DNA from: Bullera alba
Lineage: Eukaryota > Basidiomycota > Tremellomycetes > Tremellales > Bulleraceae
Length of the DNA: 64,000 nucleotides
Assembly: GCA_001600095.1 (NCBI GenBank)
Contig: BCIX01000007.1
Location: forward strand, 868,001 to 932,000
Direction of reading: 5' to 3'
The notes under the pieces are model-generated. The model had not been told where the DNA came from, searched no databases, and saw nothing but the letters and a program-made list of their open reading frames with translations. Position 1 is the first letter of the stretch. Every line of letters begins with the position of its first letter. This document shows, in pieces, positions 22,101-37,167 of the stretch. The position numbers and the translations under genes were made by a program.

Positions 22101-23019
22101 CCCCGAGCTAGCGGCTTTAGCCAAGCGAGTCGCAGAGCGAGATGGCCCTGCTGGCAGCTTCGGAACGTGGTCCGCACCCGCTCAACTCCAACACGATCCA
22201 AAGGCCCAACGAGTCGTTCGACCGAGTATGAAGCAGACGCAGACTATCAGCTCGGTGTCTGGATTGACATTTGGCTTGCAATCTGGTCTCAGTTCGAGAA
22301 TGTCGAGTCCGACCACGACGACGTCTTCCGCTGGCGCTCAGGAGGATCTCGAGAGGCGGGTCAAGGGCATGGCGCTGGGAGAGGACAGTAGCGGGTTCAG
22401 CCGGATCACCGAGGAAGGCGAAGATCGAGACGAGCGGGACGAGCCAGAGTCGAGGGGGAGAGAGAAGCACAAGTCTGGGAGAAAAGTCGATAAAGAGGAG
22501 ACTAGTCGTGCTCGACGAGCCGCCATCGCCGCGGCTGCGCTCACGGGCGGATTCGAGCCCATGGGCGCATTTGGTGCCAATCGACCGACTCATCACGTCG
22601 GCCATCCCAGAGCTCCGGTTCCACCCTCGCACAAGCCTCAACACCAAGTCAAGTCCGCGCCCTTGGAACCGCCTGTCCACAAGTCTGCGGCCAAGAGCGA
22701 CGGCGTGAAATTCCCCAGTGCGACCTCCAAGGAGGATACCCGGGAGAGGGATAGGGATCAAGATAGGTCGTTGGATTTCGCAAAAATAAAGGCGTACCCA
22801 CAACCCAAGCACGACCACCATTCCGACCTCGGACTCGGCACGAAGGTGACGGTAGAGTCGACGTCGACCAGACCGACATTGTCATCGTCCTCGACGGCGG
22901 GGTCGCAGTCGTCGACGAGTGCTGCGGCCGAGCAGGGCCCGAATAAACCGAAACTGAAGGGCCAGATCCAGTCGTTGGCCAAGATGCTCTCGGGGCTCAA
23001 GACAAAGGGCAAGGACTAG
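19176..23019 (+). CDS. Ran1/Pat1-like (Sks1/Vhs1 type) serine/threonine protein kinase
   Basis: Four exons (19176-20193, 20233-20407, 20446-21044, 21098-23019), 1237 residues. The first ~310 residues are disordered Ser/Pro with an acidic patch. The kinase domain (~315-700) has LGSGSYAVVYLV (Gly loop) and YALKCL (ATP-binding Lys, codon split by intron 1). It also has HRDIKPENF (catalytic loop), KLTDFGLST and CGSKPYMSYE in place of the usual APE. DVWSLGIVLINML follows, as in the yeast Ran1/Sks1/Vhs1 group. About 115 Ser/Pro/His-rich residues are inserted between the CPGEDL segment and the helix before the catalytic loop. A second ~25-residue insert separates the catalytic loop from DFG. The ~500-residue tail is Ser/Glu/Lys-rich. 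Relatives control nutrient signalling and the mitosis-meiosis choice; the role here is inferred. Confidence 0.87.
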
Positions 23020-23703
23020 CGCCGTTGCGCGACGAGCTGGTGTGGTGGAGAAGAGGATGAAGCTGGAGAGTGGAGTGGAGAATAGGATTGTAAGAGTGTA
23101 GGAACATAGGAAGGAGGGTGAGAGTGTAGAAACAGAGGGGAAGGAGGACAGCAAGCAGTCACGTTAGAGTGAAGGAAATGGAAAACATCATCATCATTTA
23201 CCTGTAAATTACAATCAAGCCAGAAACAAGAGACCAACCCAGATGTATACATACACATGCAGATGTACGGGGCGACTGTGCATCTTGTATCAGACGATGC
23301 AGCGAGTTGCTGAGGTTGCCGCTGTAGCGTTCAGCCGGGGTCGGCGGTGTAACGGGTGAAACTTAAAATGGTGACCCTTTTAACAGCCGTTCACGCGAGT
23401 GATTTCGTGTCAACAATCCAAAACGGATTCCTCTGCTCATGACTCACCACAGGATTCGACATTGATCTGCTTGACGACTGCATAGTACGGTATCGACACG
23501 AGCACCCCGCTGTCCAGAACATCGTTATTTCTGGACGCCGCTTCAAGTCTCAATTTTGGGTCCCTTGGTGTCGACTTGACCGATTGACTGTATGGATTGA
23601 AAAGCAAAACACTGCCAAAGACCAAATAGCCCAACCCTCCCCCCTGCGCCCATTCTGCCTCTCTTCAGCAGGCGATCGATATCGACAATCCTGGTGAAGC
23701 ATT
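23020..23703. other. Intergenic, kinase 3' side and Polo promoter
   Basis: 684 bp between two plus-strand genes. G/A-rich 3' sequence runs to about 23200 and the presumed promoter of the Polo gene follows. No repeat, TATA box or extra gene is evident. Confidence 0.3.
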
Positions 23704-26777
<3,074 letters not shown>

Positions 26778-27152
26778 AGCATCGACCTTCGGGACACTTT
26801 GCATTCCTCTCGATTCTCATATGCCCTTCATACTGCCAAACACCACACCACTGTCCATATCCCTCCGCCAGGTCATTCAGCAAGTATTCGCAATCTCCGC
26901 ATGAGGACTCCGTATAATGTTGTGAGGGTCGTCAATTCCGCTTAAGGTCATTCGTAGTCAGCTTATTCCGGTCATGTGTCGTTCTATACCACGCTGTGTG
27001 GGGTCAGCTTGTACTACCAAATGCATGTCAGTGGTGCTCAAAACCCCTGGAAGCTGTCTGGCTGTGTGACAAGTTTTGCTCTGATCGTTGGCGGTAGATC
27101 TTCCGACGACATTATTGCTTGGAAGCAGTATTCATAGGCGCCAGATGACCCC
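26778..27152. other. Convergent 3' region
   Basis: 375 bp between the ends of the Polo and J-domain genes; only 3' untranslated sequence is expected and nothing else is seen. Confidence 0.3.
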
Positions 27153-28404
27153 TCATACATTGTCGTTGCGGAAGCTGCCGTCGACTTGGGTAATACCCCT
27201 CTGTTTCTCCTCTGCCTCCTTTACCAGCATTGCCTTCCGCTGTTCCTCCATCAACATCCCCCTGCGCTGCTCTTCCATCACTTCCCTCGGTCCTGCCAAT
27301 GGGACTCTGTGTACATAACGCATTTTCTGCCAATTCCGCTCATCCTCCGCTCTCGCCGTCAATCCGCCTCCCAGTATGATCGCCACCATGATCAAGCCGA
27401 GGACGGCCATGACTGAACCGGCACTGGAGCCCAAATCACCTTTATGCCCGCCCCCTCCACCACCGCCCCCTGCCCCACTACCACCACCGCCCCCCGCTCC
27501 GGGTGTTTCTGGTCCTGTACCCATCCCAGCGCCCGAACCCCCTCCGCCTCCGGCAGCTCTGCGGCCGGGACCGAATCCGGCCGCTGCGCCCGAACTAGCG
27601 GCCCTCCTGACCCTCTCAAACTCCTCGCGCATGCTGGCAAATGGATCGCCATAAGTGCCCCCCGAGCTTCCCTTCCAGTCCCGAGGGGTGTGACGTCCGA
27701 AAGGACTGTAGTTCGCTCCGTAGGGAGATTGGTTGTAGAGAGGCGGCGGGGGTGGACGTTGTTTCCAGGATTCATGGGGGCCGGAGGAGGTGCGCCGGGT
27801 GTATGCCTGATTGGAGTATTGCGAGCCGAAGGATGCGTTGTGGGATTGCGAGGGGGCAGATTGGGCCATGTCGTAGTCTTTCCTAACCAGAAGTCAGCAT
27901 CGTATACGATAGACGCGGTGGATGACGGAAACGCTGTAACTCACCGCTTGCGATCGTCACCGAGCACGTCATATGCCTCGCTGATCTGGTGGAACTGGTC
28001 GGCACTGCCGCCCGGAGCGTCCGGATGGGTCTTCTTCGATAGCTGAGAGGAGTTAGCTGGGGCAGCATGAGTCGCGGACGAGTCAGATATATGACCTCAC
28101 GCCTGGCACTCACCTCGTAGAACTTGGCCTTGATCTGCTGCTTCGTAGCCGTCTTGTGCAGGCTCAAAACCTTGTACGGATCCCGCACCGGTCGAGCGAA
28201 GTTTGGGCTACTCGTCGAGAAAGTCCGTCTGGTCCGCCTCAAATCCGAATTCGGCGACACCGGGCTTCCAATCAGTCTCGATTGCTCCGTGCTGGATTGC
28301 ACTGTCGAAGGCCCAACGAACGATGGGCTGACCAGCGTGGACGACGAAGCTGGACCCGTGGCGCAATATGCGCAGGAAAGTCGAGCGCCCTGTCTGACGA
28401 TCAT
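27153..28404 (-). CDS. Mitochondrial-type J-domain (Hsp40) protein with membrane segment
   Basis: Three exons (28114-28404, 27945-28042, 27153-27882), 372 residues; the ATG at 28404 gives an Arg/Ser/Cys-rich, acid-free start like a mitochondrial presequence. The J domain spans ~73-135: DPYKVLSLHKTATKQQIK, then LSKKTHPDAPGG with the HPD tripeptide required to stimulate Hsp70, then QISEAYDVLGDD. It continues into a Pro-rich linker with PYGANYSPFGRHTPRDW and FASMREEFERVRR. A glycine-rich stretch of about 50 residues comes next, then one hydrophobic helix (~285-302, VMAVLGLIMVAIILGGGL) and a charged ~65-residue C-terminus. The layout fits membrane-tethered mitochondrial J proteins such as Jid1; the exact orthologue is uncertain. 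Confidence 0.82.
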
Positions 28405-28798
28405 GGTGAAGGATGGGCTGTGAAGCGCTGTGCAGGTGAAGTCTTGTAACAAGATGAAAGGGGACTGCTAATCCAGTGACAACTGACAAGCTCAAAACTC
28501 GCTCGCTCGATGACATCGAACTCGATCGACAGCAGGGCGACAGGCGGCGTCGGCCGAAGGTGGAGGCAGTGGAAGGACGCTGAGGTACGTGGGGTGCTGC
28601 CGGGGACGCTGGATGGACTTTGGGTGTACTCTGTACTTGCACAGATGATGAGGCTAGGATGCATAGACTCTAATTCTTTGACCGGCGCAGGCCAGATAGG
28701 ATCTATCTACCTTCTGCAGATAGACAAACGCACTTCCGCAAGACCCGATAGCAGATCGGACCCAGGGTTTGCACTTGGTCACTTACCGACCCGACCTC
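28405..28798. other. Intergenic, J-protein promoter and Nudix gene 3' side
   Basis: 394 bp between two minus-strand genes. Small overlapping frames are shadows; no motif recognised. Confidence 0.3.
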
Positions 28799-30450
28799 TC
28801 AGCTCGGGACAGCAATGTTGAGCCGCCTCCTCATCCGCCATGCGATCTCAATATAGTTCGGCTCGTTCTCCGGGGTGATGAGTCCATGTCGCATAAGGAA
28901 GTCGACGAGGATCAACCCGCAGTTCGGCTTGAAGTCGCCCGAGTGCAGAGCCTCGATGACCTCGGGCACGGATAGCAGCTGGGTCCGAGCGTCAGCTGAT
29001 TCTGCATCACTATCGAGATTCCAGCTGGATCGAAGGGAACTAGAGGGTGTCGAAGGGCTCCGACTTGTGACTCACTGCGAAGGACTCTACCTCGTCATCG
29101 TGGGGTCTGGGCAGGACGTACTCTGCCGAGTCGCGAGGGGGTAGTTGCAAGTCGTATATGTATCTGAAGACACATGTGTCAGGCAGTGACACTAGTGGGA
29201 TGGAAAAGCGCAGAGGAACCTACTCGATCTCTACGAGGAAAGATGGCGTATAACATCAGCACTCCTCCTCGCTCGTCGCTGGGACCTTTTGCTTTCGGCT
29301 CATTCACTCACCTGGCTGCAAATACCCATCGTCGGTGATGTAGAAGTATGTCGAAACACCAGTGTTCCGCATCCTCTTCCTGACCAGTTGTTCGGGTAGC
29401 GACGCCTCCTCGTCGCATTCTTTGACCATTGACTCTGCGGGCGTCATACCATGTGGGATCCCTCCAGCAACGCTCTGCAGGCGTCAGAGTTGTACTTGCT
29501 GTTCTGACTCACGTTGTCCAACCGACTTGGCCACCTGAAAGTCGGGTCAGCTATCACCAACCATAACATATTGCCAGCTGTACCCACGTTGCTTTAGTGG
29601 CACTCCGCTTAGGCACCCAAATCTTCATATCCGACCCTTCACCCTCGTACGCTATCGCCAGGAAGTGGATCATCAGCTCGTTGTCTACAACAAGACGGTT
29701 GTACGCGAACTGCCTCTCACCCGTCATGTGGACGCCGAACGTGGCGAGGCCGAAGATGGCACATGCAGATCGCTCAAGCGCAAATGCGACGTTGGCAAAT
29801 GTCTTGCTGGACGATTCCGCAGAGCTGGTAAAGATTGACGAGCCAGACGGCCCGTAGATGCTGTACTTTTCGTTCCTCCAGCCTACATGATTCAGCTATA
29901 GGTCCGTACCCTTGGTATTCAAGGACCATCGACCATGATGCTTACCTCCAAGAGGACCGGGGAATCTCCCTTCCTTCTTCCACTTCTCAACTACATCACC
30001 GAGAACCGTCGTGATGCCTTCGGGTCCACCTCGGACCACCCAGTCGGCGAGAAAGACACATCCGATCGTGACCTCGACATCCTCGTCCGTGTCCATATCG
30101 TCACTGGGGACCGTGCTGGGTTTCTGAGCCGTCTCTATGAGGTGGAACTGCCATGGCGAGGCTGCTTCACTCGCTTCATCACCTTGATTCTCGGTCAGCT
30201 TAGTTACGGACGCGGTAGCTAATTTTGCAGCTGAATTCTTACTTGAGGCAGTCTGGATCTCCTCGATGACATGCGGTCTGAGAAGCCCGATGGGCGTGAG
30301 ACCGCGTTGGTAGTCCTGGAAGCTCAGGTGGAGGGAGACATAGCGCTCCCCGTTGGTCGGATGAGAGGAGGGGTATAGGTCGGTATAAGGCGACGAGGGG
30401 AAGTTATCGGCGGCTTTGATGACCGAGAGAAGTGACTTGGCAGTCGACAT
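28799..30450 (-). CDS. Nudix hydrolase, thiamine-pyrophosphokinase-related (DUF4743 + Nudix)
   Basis: Eight exons: 30243-30450, 29946-30182, 29588-29882, 29513-29534, 29312-29474, 29224-29230, 29076-29163 and 28799-28978; 399 residues, frame-consistent. N-terminal DUF4743 part: YVSLHLSFQDYQRGLTPIG, then ERSACAIFGLATFGVHMTG and WVPKRSATKATWPSRLDN. The Nudix box is AGGIPHGMTPAESMVKECDEEASLP, shown here only as landmarks AGGIPHGMTPAES and KECDEEASLP, with the Glu residues that bind metal. The end PNCGLVLIDFLMRHGLIT.ENEPNYIEI is typical of the family (yeast YJR142W, plant Nudix 20/24). Members hydrolyse oxidised or damaged thiamine diphosphate analogues, a clean-up role. The first intron (60 bp, no stop) is less certain than the others. 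Two exons are only 7 and 22 nt. Confidence 0.88.
29224..29230 (-). other. 7-nt micro-exon in the Nudix gene
   Basis: AGATCGA lies between acceptor CTCGTAG and donor GTAGGT. With flanking bases it encodes E-I-E, giving GYLQPEIEYIYDLQLP, the conserved arrangement P-E-x-E-Y-x-Y-D-L. Skipping it would shift the frame (7 nt), so it is required. Confidence 0.8.
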
Positions 30451-32509
30451 GGCCAGCAGTGGTTGTCTATATGAGTGAATGAATTTACCGCTGTCAAAGT
30501 GAGGCGACAACTACAGATTCTTGCTAGCTGCTCGCTGGCAACTCAATCACAATATTAATGTTCACCGGCACCTGGCAAGTCGCAACAACCTCGAGGCTAC
30601 TCGAGACATACGTGCGGAGCCCCCAACACCCGCCATCCATCCCATTCCGCTATCCGCAGCCGCCAGACTCTTGCGCAAACCTATCCGCGCCTAATCCCCG
30701 CCGCAGATTGAGTTTGTCCAGCCCTTTCGATCGGGGCGCAAAGAACGAGTTCGTAATCCGGTCATCAGGGCGGGCGCGTCGGCTGACGAGGAAAGCAAAG
30801 TGACGCATGTGTTTGTTCGGGGCGGGAGAGGCTCCTCTGTGCTCGTGCCTCGGGCGTTTGCCCCTGTGCCCCTCCCCTCCGATGCCGAACGCTGCTGTTA
30901 GTCTCCGAAACGGTTAATGGTGGGTCTAGCGCGCTAGGCTGCTTTTTGGTCTGGGCCGCACCAGGCTGCACCGACAGCGGCCGCGCTGGGTGGGTGCTCA
31001 GGGAATTGAATCCGACCTGATCCCCACGGCTGCTGCTTAAATAAACAATTATTTTGATGGCAGTGGGTCAGTAGTGCGAATCTCAGGGTTTTGGAAAGAA
31101 GCCCGGTGGTGCTCAGCAACCGGCTGAGGCGCAGGAGCGCAGCAGGGCATGAGCAGCGGGTTCAGGGGGATCGCTCAGGGTGTTGACAATATGGTCACCG
31201 TTCTCGGACCTGAAATTCCAGGGACTAGCTCGTGAAGGGGGCACAATCAACGCCCAAGAACGAGTTTAGTTGCGAGTGAGGTCGCCAAAGAGGGCATCCT
31301 CCTCTTCCTCTTCAGCTTCTGGAATCATCTCACTCGTCGTCAACGTCGCTCTGGTCTCTTCGGTATCGGTCGTCCATCAATCAGACTCGACTGTTCGTTT
31401 CGGCATCACCTTTGACCGGTCCACAATCCACATACCGCACAGATCTCTTGTTGTCACTCTCGAGATCTGGATCTGGCACGTCGTGGACACGACTCGGGAT
31501 CTCGTCGACGGCCATCGAGACGATAGCGTGAGTCCTCGTTGCAATCAGGCCATCGGCTACTTCACTCGTTGTGAATGGGCGTCTGATCACATCTTGTCAC
31601 CATTATTTACACCTGAATCATCCTCCACCACACGCGCAGATCTGTGCTGACGTTGATGCTATGCTGCGCTTCCTTTCCTATCCCATCAATTCGACATCCT
31701 CGCTCGCTTCCTTCTCGATTCCCGGCTAACGCGATCGCCTGTTGTCCGGGACGGTGGGATTCATGTCGTCGTACCTGACTACTGGGTCGAAAATCCAATG
31801 TTCCGATCAAAATCACAGCTCGCATCACCCTCCTTTCCACCCTCTCCTCCTGCGCCCTTTGGTAGCGTCGAGGACAACAAAGCCCGAAAGGCATTCTCGG
31901 ACAGTCACACCCCCCCGTTGGATCGCCCATTCCACCTCGTCCATCAAACAGTCATCCTCCGTCGTCAACCCCGTCATCATTGCATTGTGATTCGATACTT
32001 CACATCGAACAACAGTCTTTGACCTTCGACTTCGACTTTACACCTCGTCTATCGACCAGCTAGGTGAGTGATCCTCCATACCAAACCCATCACCCAGGCC
32101 GCCTTCCACACTCCCTTCTTCTCGGCCGTAGAGACAGCCGAAACGTCGTCAAAGTCGTCATCTGTGGAAGAGAAGGAATCACGCGACGAGGTGTGACATC
32201 AGAACACCTTCGAACTCATCAAAGGATCTGTATTGTTATCACCCGTCAAGCGAGGTGTACAACGCGGGATTTTGGTCAATCGCGATGGGTGACGTGGGGA
32301 GATGTCATTTCTGGCCTTCTCCGGCAATCAGAGCGTATTGGGCGCACCCAACTCGCCCTATAGAATCTCCTTCGCGAGCAGCTATATCTGCCGAAGTCGT
32401 CCACTCCGTATCATCTTCTCCCCTACCCATCATCTCGTCTGTTATACATCGTGAAATGCGAAGGCTGATCAACCGCTCCATCCGGCGTCCCGCAGGTCTG
32501 CACGCCAAG
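30451..32509. promoter_or_regulatory. Divergent Nudix / SSN6 promoter region with long SSN6 leader
   Basis: 2.06 kb without a gene. An A/T-rich patch (TTAAATAAACAATTATTTTGAT near 31037) and the palindrome CTAGCGCGCTAG (30926-30937) are the clearest elements. A donor-like GTGAGTGATCC at 32064 and CCCGCAG just before the SSN6 ATG suggest a ~430-bp leader intron. Small open frames in the leader could act as upstream ORFs. Confidence 0.4.
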
Positions 32510-35500
32510 ATGCCTGCCGACTCTAGACTCGGTCATCACCACCACCATCACCATCGCTCACAGCAACAACACCCGTCTCACCAACATCATCCTTCGCAAT
32601 CACTCCCTTATCCCGCGCCATACCCACCCCCGCCTCCTCAGTCCGCGCCTTATCACCCTCATCACTCTTCCTCGAGGCATCCCTCAAATGGACCCCAACA
32701 AGCTCCTCCTTCACATCTCCCACATCCCTCTGCTAGCAGTAATGGGACTCCAGGGCCTCCCGGTCATGGAATGCCAATAGACGGTCCACCTGGGCCACAA
32801 GGTCATCACCCAATGACCAATGGACATTCCTCTGGACCTCCGATCAATGGCGGAGGGCCACCAGTGCTCATGAGTGCGGCAGCGAGAGCGGGCAAGGAAA
32901 AGCAGGACAGTATCCTCGGTCAACTCGCTACTGCGAACGAGAACACCTGGATGCTGATCGGTGAGTTATGCCACTGAGCTACATATCTCCTTGTTGGAAA
33001 TCCTTACGGTTCATACTGACTTTTCGTAGGTGCCGTCGCAGAGCAGATGCAACATCCAGATAGAGCCTTGATGGCTTTCGAGAACGCTCTTAGACACAAC
33101 CCAACCTCGATTCTCGGACTCAATGCGGTCGCACAGATAGCGCGAACGCGGGACGATTTCGACAAGGCGATTGAATACTTCCAGCGGATTCTCAATATCA
33201 AGCAGGACAACGGCGAGGTTTGGGGATCGATGGGTGAGCAAGGCTCCCACTCGGATGTGTTTTCAGGAGACATACTGACTCGCACTCCAGGTCACTGCTT
33301 GTTGATGAAGGACGATCTGCCGAAAGCGTACACTGCGTATCAACAGGCGTTGTATCATCTAGCCAACCCGAAGGTGTGTGAAGAGATTGTCAAAAGTGGA
33401 GCGGATACTGATTGGGAGCAGGAGCCGAAATTGTGGTACGGAATCGGTATTCTGTACGATCGATATGGCTCATTCGAGCACGCCGAAGAGGCCTTCTCCA
33501 GTGTGCTCAAGATGGATCCAAGTGAGTCGACAACAAGAATCCGTCTCTGAGGGCTTGGCTGATCGGCCTTGAACAGATTTTGAGAAGGCAAACGAGATCT
33601 ACTTCCGACTGGGTATCATCTACAAGCATCAGAGAAAGTACCAGGCATCGCTAGATGTGAGTTGAGCAAAAAACTGACAAGTCCGGCCACTGACATAGCA
33701 ACAGTGCTTCAAGTACATCCTGCAGAACCCTCCTCGACCCCTCACCTCGTGGGATATCTGGTTCCAGCTGGGTCATGTCTACGAACAAGACCGCGATGTG
33801 AGTTTGAGCTGGCTGGAGTTGTCCATGGTAGCTCTGCTGACTGTGAGAACAGTACGAGAACGCTCGAGATGCCTACATGCGAGTTCTTACCCACCAGCCC
33901 GACCACGCGAAGGTCCTCCAGCAGCTCGGCTGGCTGCATCACCAACCGGGCGCTCCGTTCGCCGACCAAGACAAGGCAGTGTCGTACCTGACAAAGAGTC
34001 TGGAAACGGGTATGTCGCAGAGAGCCTGCAGAGAGCCTTGGGTCAGAAACAATGCTGACGGCGATGCAGATGGCAGCGACGCTCAGAGCTGGTACTTGCT
34101 CGGCCGAGCGTTCATGGCTGGGCAGCGGTACAACAAGGCCTACGAGGCTTATCAACAAGCAGTCTACCGAGATGGCCGCAACCCCACATTCTGGTGCTCG
34201 ATCGGTGTGCTGTACTACCAAATCAACCAATACCGGGATGCGCTCGACGCTTACTCTCGTGCGATCCGACTCAACCCGTATATCTCGGAAGTGTGGTACA
34301 ACCTCGGAAGTCTGTACGAGTCTTGCAACAACCAAGTCACCGATGCTATAGACGCGTACACCCGAGCGGCGGATCTGGACCCTACCAACGCGACCATCAA
34401 GCAGAGGTTGAACATCTTGCAAAACGCCGGCAACTCCTCCGGCCCACTGCCACCTGTTCCCGAACCAGTGGACGTACATCCAAGTCAGTACACTGCTCAG
34501 CCACAGGGACCCTATCCTCCGGGAGGATCGCCAGGCGGTTCGCCCCGAAATGGCGTCATGCCTCCCCCGCCAGTCGGACCGGGCCCACTGGGAGAGCCAC
34601 CTCTGGAAGGACAACCGGGTGCTCGAGCACTGCCACCACCACCACCCGGAGGCGACGTCGGTAGAGGGCACTCACCAGGACCGTTCCGCGGTGGTGCGGC
34701 TCCTCCCCCTCTGCAGATGGTCGACGAGAGCAGGGGATCCATGTCGCGACATGCTCCTCTGGCGCCGATGGAGACTGGTGGAGTGGAGAGGGATCCAAGG
34801 GAGCGAGAGATGCGGGATCCAAGGGATCAGCGAGATCCAAGAGACATGAGGGACCCAAGAGATCCTAGAGATCCGAGAGACCCTCGAGCCGGCGGACCTG
34901 GACCTGTGCTTGGACCTGGAGGAATGGGAGAACAAGGATACCCCCCTCATGGACGCTACGACCCTTCTGCCGAAACCATCTCCCGGCGACACAACGATTC
35001 GCCCAGCTCGCCCCGAAGACGCGGTGGACCACATGGGCCGCCGGGTCAAGAGCCGTACCCACCCCACCCGTACGGATACGGCAATGGCCGAGACAGGGAG
35101 CGCGAGGAGTGGGAGAGAGAGCAGCATCGGGCAAGAAGGGAGAATGCTGGTCCAGGACCTGGACCAGGAGTTTCAATGGGCCCTTCACCCCGAATGACGG
35201 ATAGATCGCCATACCCCCCTCCACCGGATGTGAGGAGGCAGCCTTCACCTCGACAAACCCAAGAGGAGAATTACAGGATGTACGGACATCCCGGCGGTCC
35301 CGGTCCTCTAGGCCCTCTGCCCCCTCCAACAGGTCCACCCGGTCCTCTTCCCGGTCAATACCATCCTGATCCAAGGGGCCATCCACCCCCTGGATACCCC
35401 TACGACAGGCGGTATGACGGTCCTCCACCACATATGCAAGGTCCACCTCCGCCTCACAACGGTGCGGGACCGGGACCAGGCCCAATGCCCATCCCCGGAC

Positions 35501-36808
35501 CGGGTCACGCTCATGGCCCTGGGCCCGCTGGACCGGGCATGCTACCGAGAGAGCCGACCCCGCTCAATGGCCACAGACACCCGTCCATCTCGTCAGCGTA
35601 CAATGAGGATCAGAGAGGTCACAGCCCCGCTGCGAGTATTACCAGTCAGAGCAAGCGCAAGAAAGAGGACGAGGCCAGTGCCAACTCTAGTGGTTCAGCA
35701 AAGAAAAAGGCCGTCAAGAAGAATAGCGTGGATAAAAAGTCTACGCTCAAGGTGACCTTGAAAACCGGTGCAGCGAGCTCGACCGGAGATGCGGAGGGGA
35801 ATGGCGAGGCGAGTTCACCTCCGCGATCAACGGGTGATGCGACTCCAAGTCGAGCCCAAGGTCCCAATCGGACCGTCGACGAGGGTGAGTACTGTCGGCC
35901 TCGAGCTCTGGCTCGTGGTTAAAGGGATAGATCGCTGACCAGCTGTAGACTACGACGAAGGCGCTGCCGATGCGCTCATGACATTGCATGGCGACAGGGG
36001 TACTCCGCCCGAAGGCAAACAAACCCAGCCAGAGGCCGTCGCCGCCGCCGCCGCGGCAACAGGATCGAAACGCCCCGCATCCGCGTCACCCGTCGACACG
36101 ACCAACAAGAAGCCTCGGGCCAATAGCTCGACGACGGCGCCGCCCTCGAATGGACTGAAGCCGCCGTCGCCGGGCAGCAACAAAGTCGCGTCGCCGGCGA
36201 AATCAAGGACGATCATTGAAGTTCTCAATGCGCCCAGGATACAGAGTCCCCTTCCGACAGAAAAGTCGACGCCGACGCCAGCCCCTGTTGCCCCGGTGAC
36301 GCCGGCTGTGGTGGAATCTGCGCCCAAGGAGCAGGTGGACAAGCCAGTCGAGCCAGAGCCGGCCACCGCTTCCACGACTGGTGACGATGCCGTCAAAGTC
36401 GCCGCGGAGGAGAATGGAAATAGTGAACCACAGGCTCAAGTCGCACCGGCCGAGGCCGATGCCATGGATGTGGACAAGCCCGAGTCGGCCGCGGACAAGG
36501 TCGAGGTGGAGCCTCCAGCGTCCGCCTCGAAGGAGGTTGCGCCCCCAGCGCAAGAAGTGCCCCCGGCTCCAGCTACTGCCTCGACGGAAGAGCCTGCGCC
36601 TGCACCGGCGCCAGCAGAAGCTGCAGCCGCAGCTGACGTGGAGATGAAAGAAGGAGGCGAGGTGGAGTCGACAGCGGCGCAAGAGCAGAAGCAAGAGGAC
36701 AAGGAGCAAGCCCAGGCCAAAGCAGGGGATCACCTCACGACTGATCATCTGGGTGCAGTGGAGGTGCAGGTTGATACCGAGGCGAAAGAGGCTGAGGCCA
36801 AGGAGTAA
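32510..36808 (+). CDS. SSN6: Ssn6/Cyc8 TPR corepressor subunit
   Basis: Eight exons: 32510-32960, 33030-33233, 33291-33521, 33577-33656, 33705-33797, 33853-34009, 34070-35884 and 35949-36808; 1296 residues. The N-terminus is His/Pro/Gln-rich (seven consecutive His). Ten or so tetratricopeptide repeats follow at ~135-527: WMLIGAVAEQMQHPDRALMA, LWYGIGILYDRYGSFEHAEE, WFQLGHVYEQDRDYENARDA and WYNLGSLYESCNNQVTDAID. The long Pro/Gly-rich C-terminus contains an RDP repeat and ends in an Ala/Glu/Pro-rich acidic tail. With Tup1 it forms the general corepressor recruited by DNA-bound repressors. The ATG at 32510 was chosen because it follows a probable leader intron; ATGs in frame at 32456 and 32255 are alternatives. 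Introns 2 and 6 (57 and 60 bp) are stop-free multiples of three. Confidence 0.93.
34789..34887 (+). repeat. RDP tripeptide repeat in SSN6
   Basis: A run of about eight R-D-P units, with M, Q or E-R-E-M spacers, encoded by GGATCCAAG/AGAGATCC-type nonanucleotides. The DNA itself is a short tandem repeat and could vary in number between strains. Confidence 0.8.
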
Positions 36809-37167
36809 AATAGTAAGAAGCAGATCCATAGCGATCAGAGAAGAGTCAGTGGAGTATAGCACTTGTGAAGACATTGTTCTGTTAGCACATCTAGTAGTAC
36901 GAGCACAGTACGAGCACGAGTACAATCATATGCAGAGTACATTATCAGCCTACGTCTCATCACCGGCCAAACGTCGGACTTCGGAGGGTATATGATGCAT
37001 GGTATAGAGTCCAGTTGAGCAGATGCGCCTCATGCTGCTCAATCGATCTTGAGCAATGGCTACTAGTGATCATCACCGATAGAGATCGACGACGGTGGCT
37101 AGGCCGGCTGGAGGACGTGGCGAGGTGTTGGTCGGGTGGTTGACGGCTGGAACCGATGATAGACAGA
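36809..37167. other. Convergent 3' region, SSN6 / prefoldin
   Basis: 359 bp of 3' flank of two convergent genes; nothing else seen. Confidence 0.3.

Noticed and set aside
32255..32509. In-frame N-terminal extension of SSN6
   Set aside because: The frame is open but the stretch looks like a leader with a probable intron ending at CCCGCAG; kept only as an alternative start.
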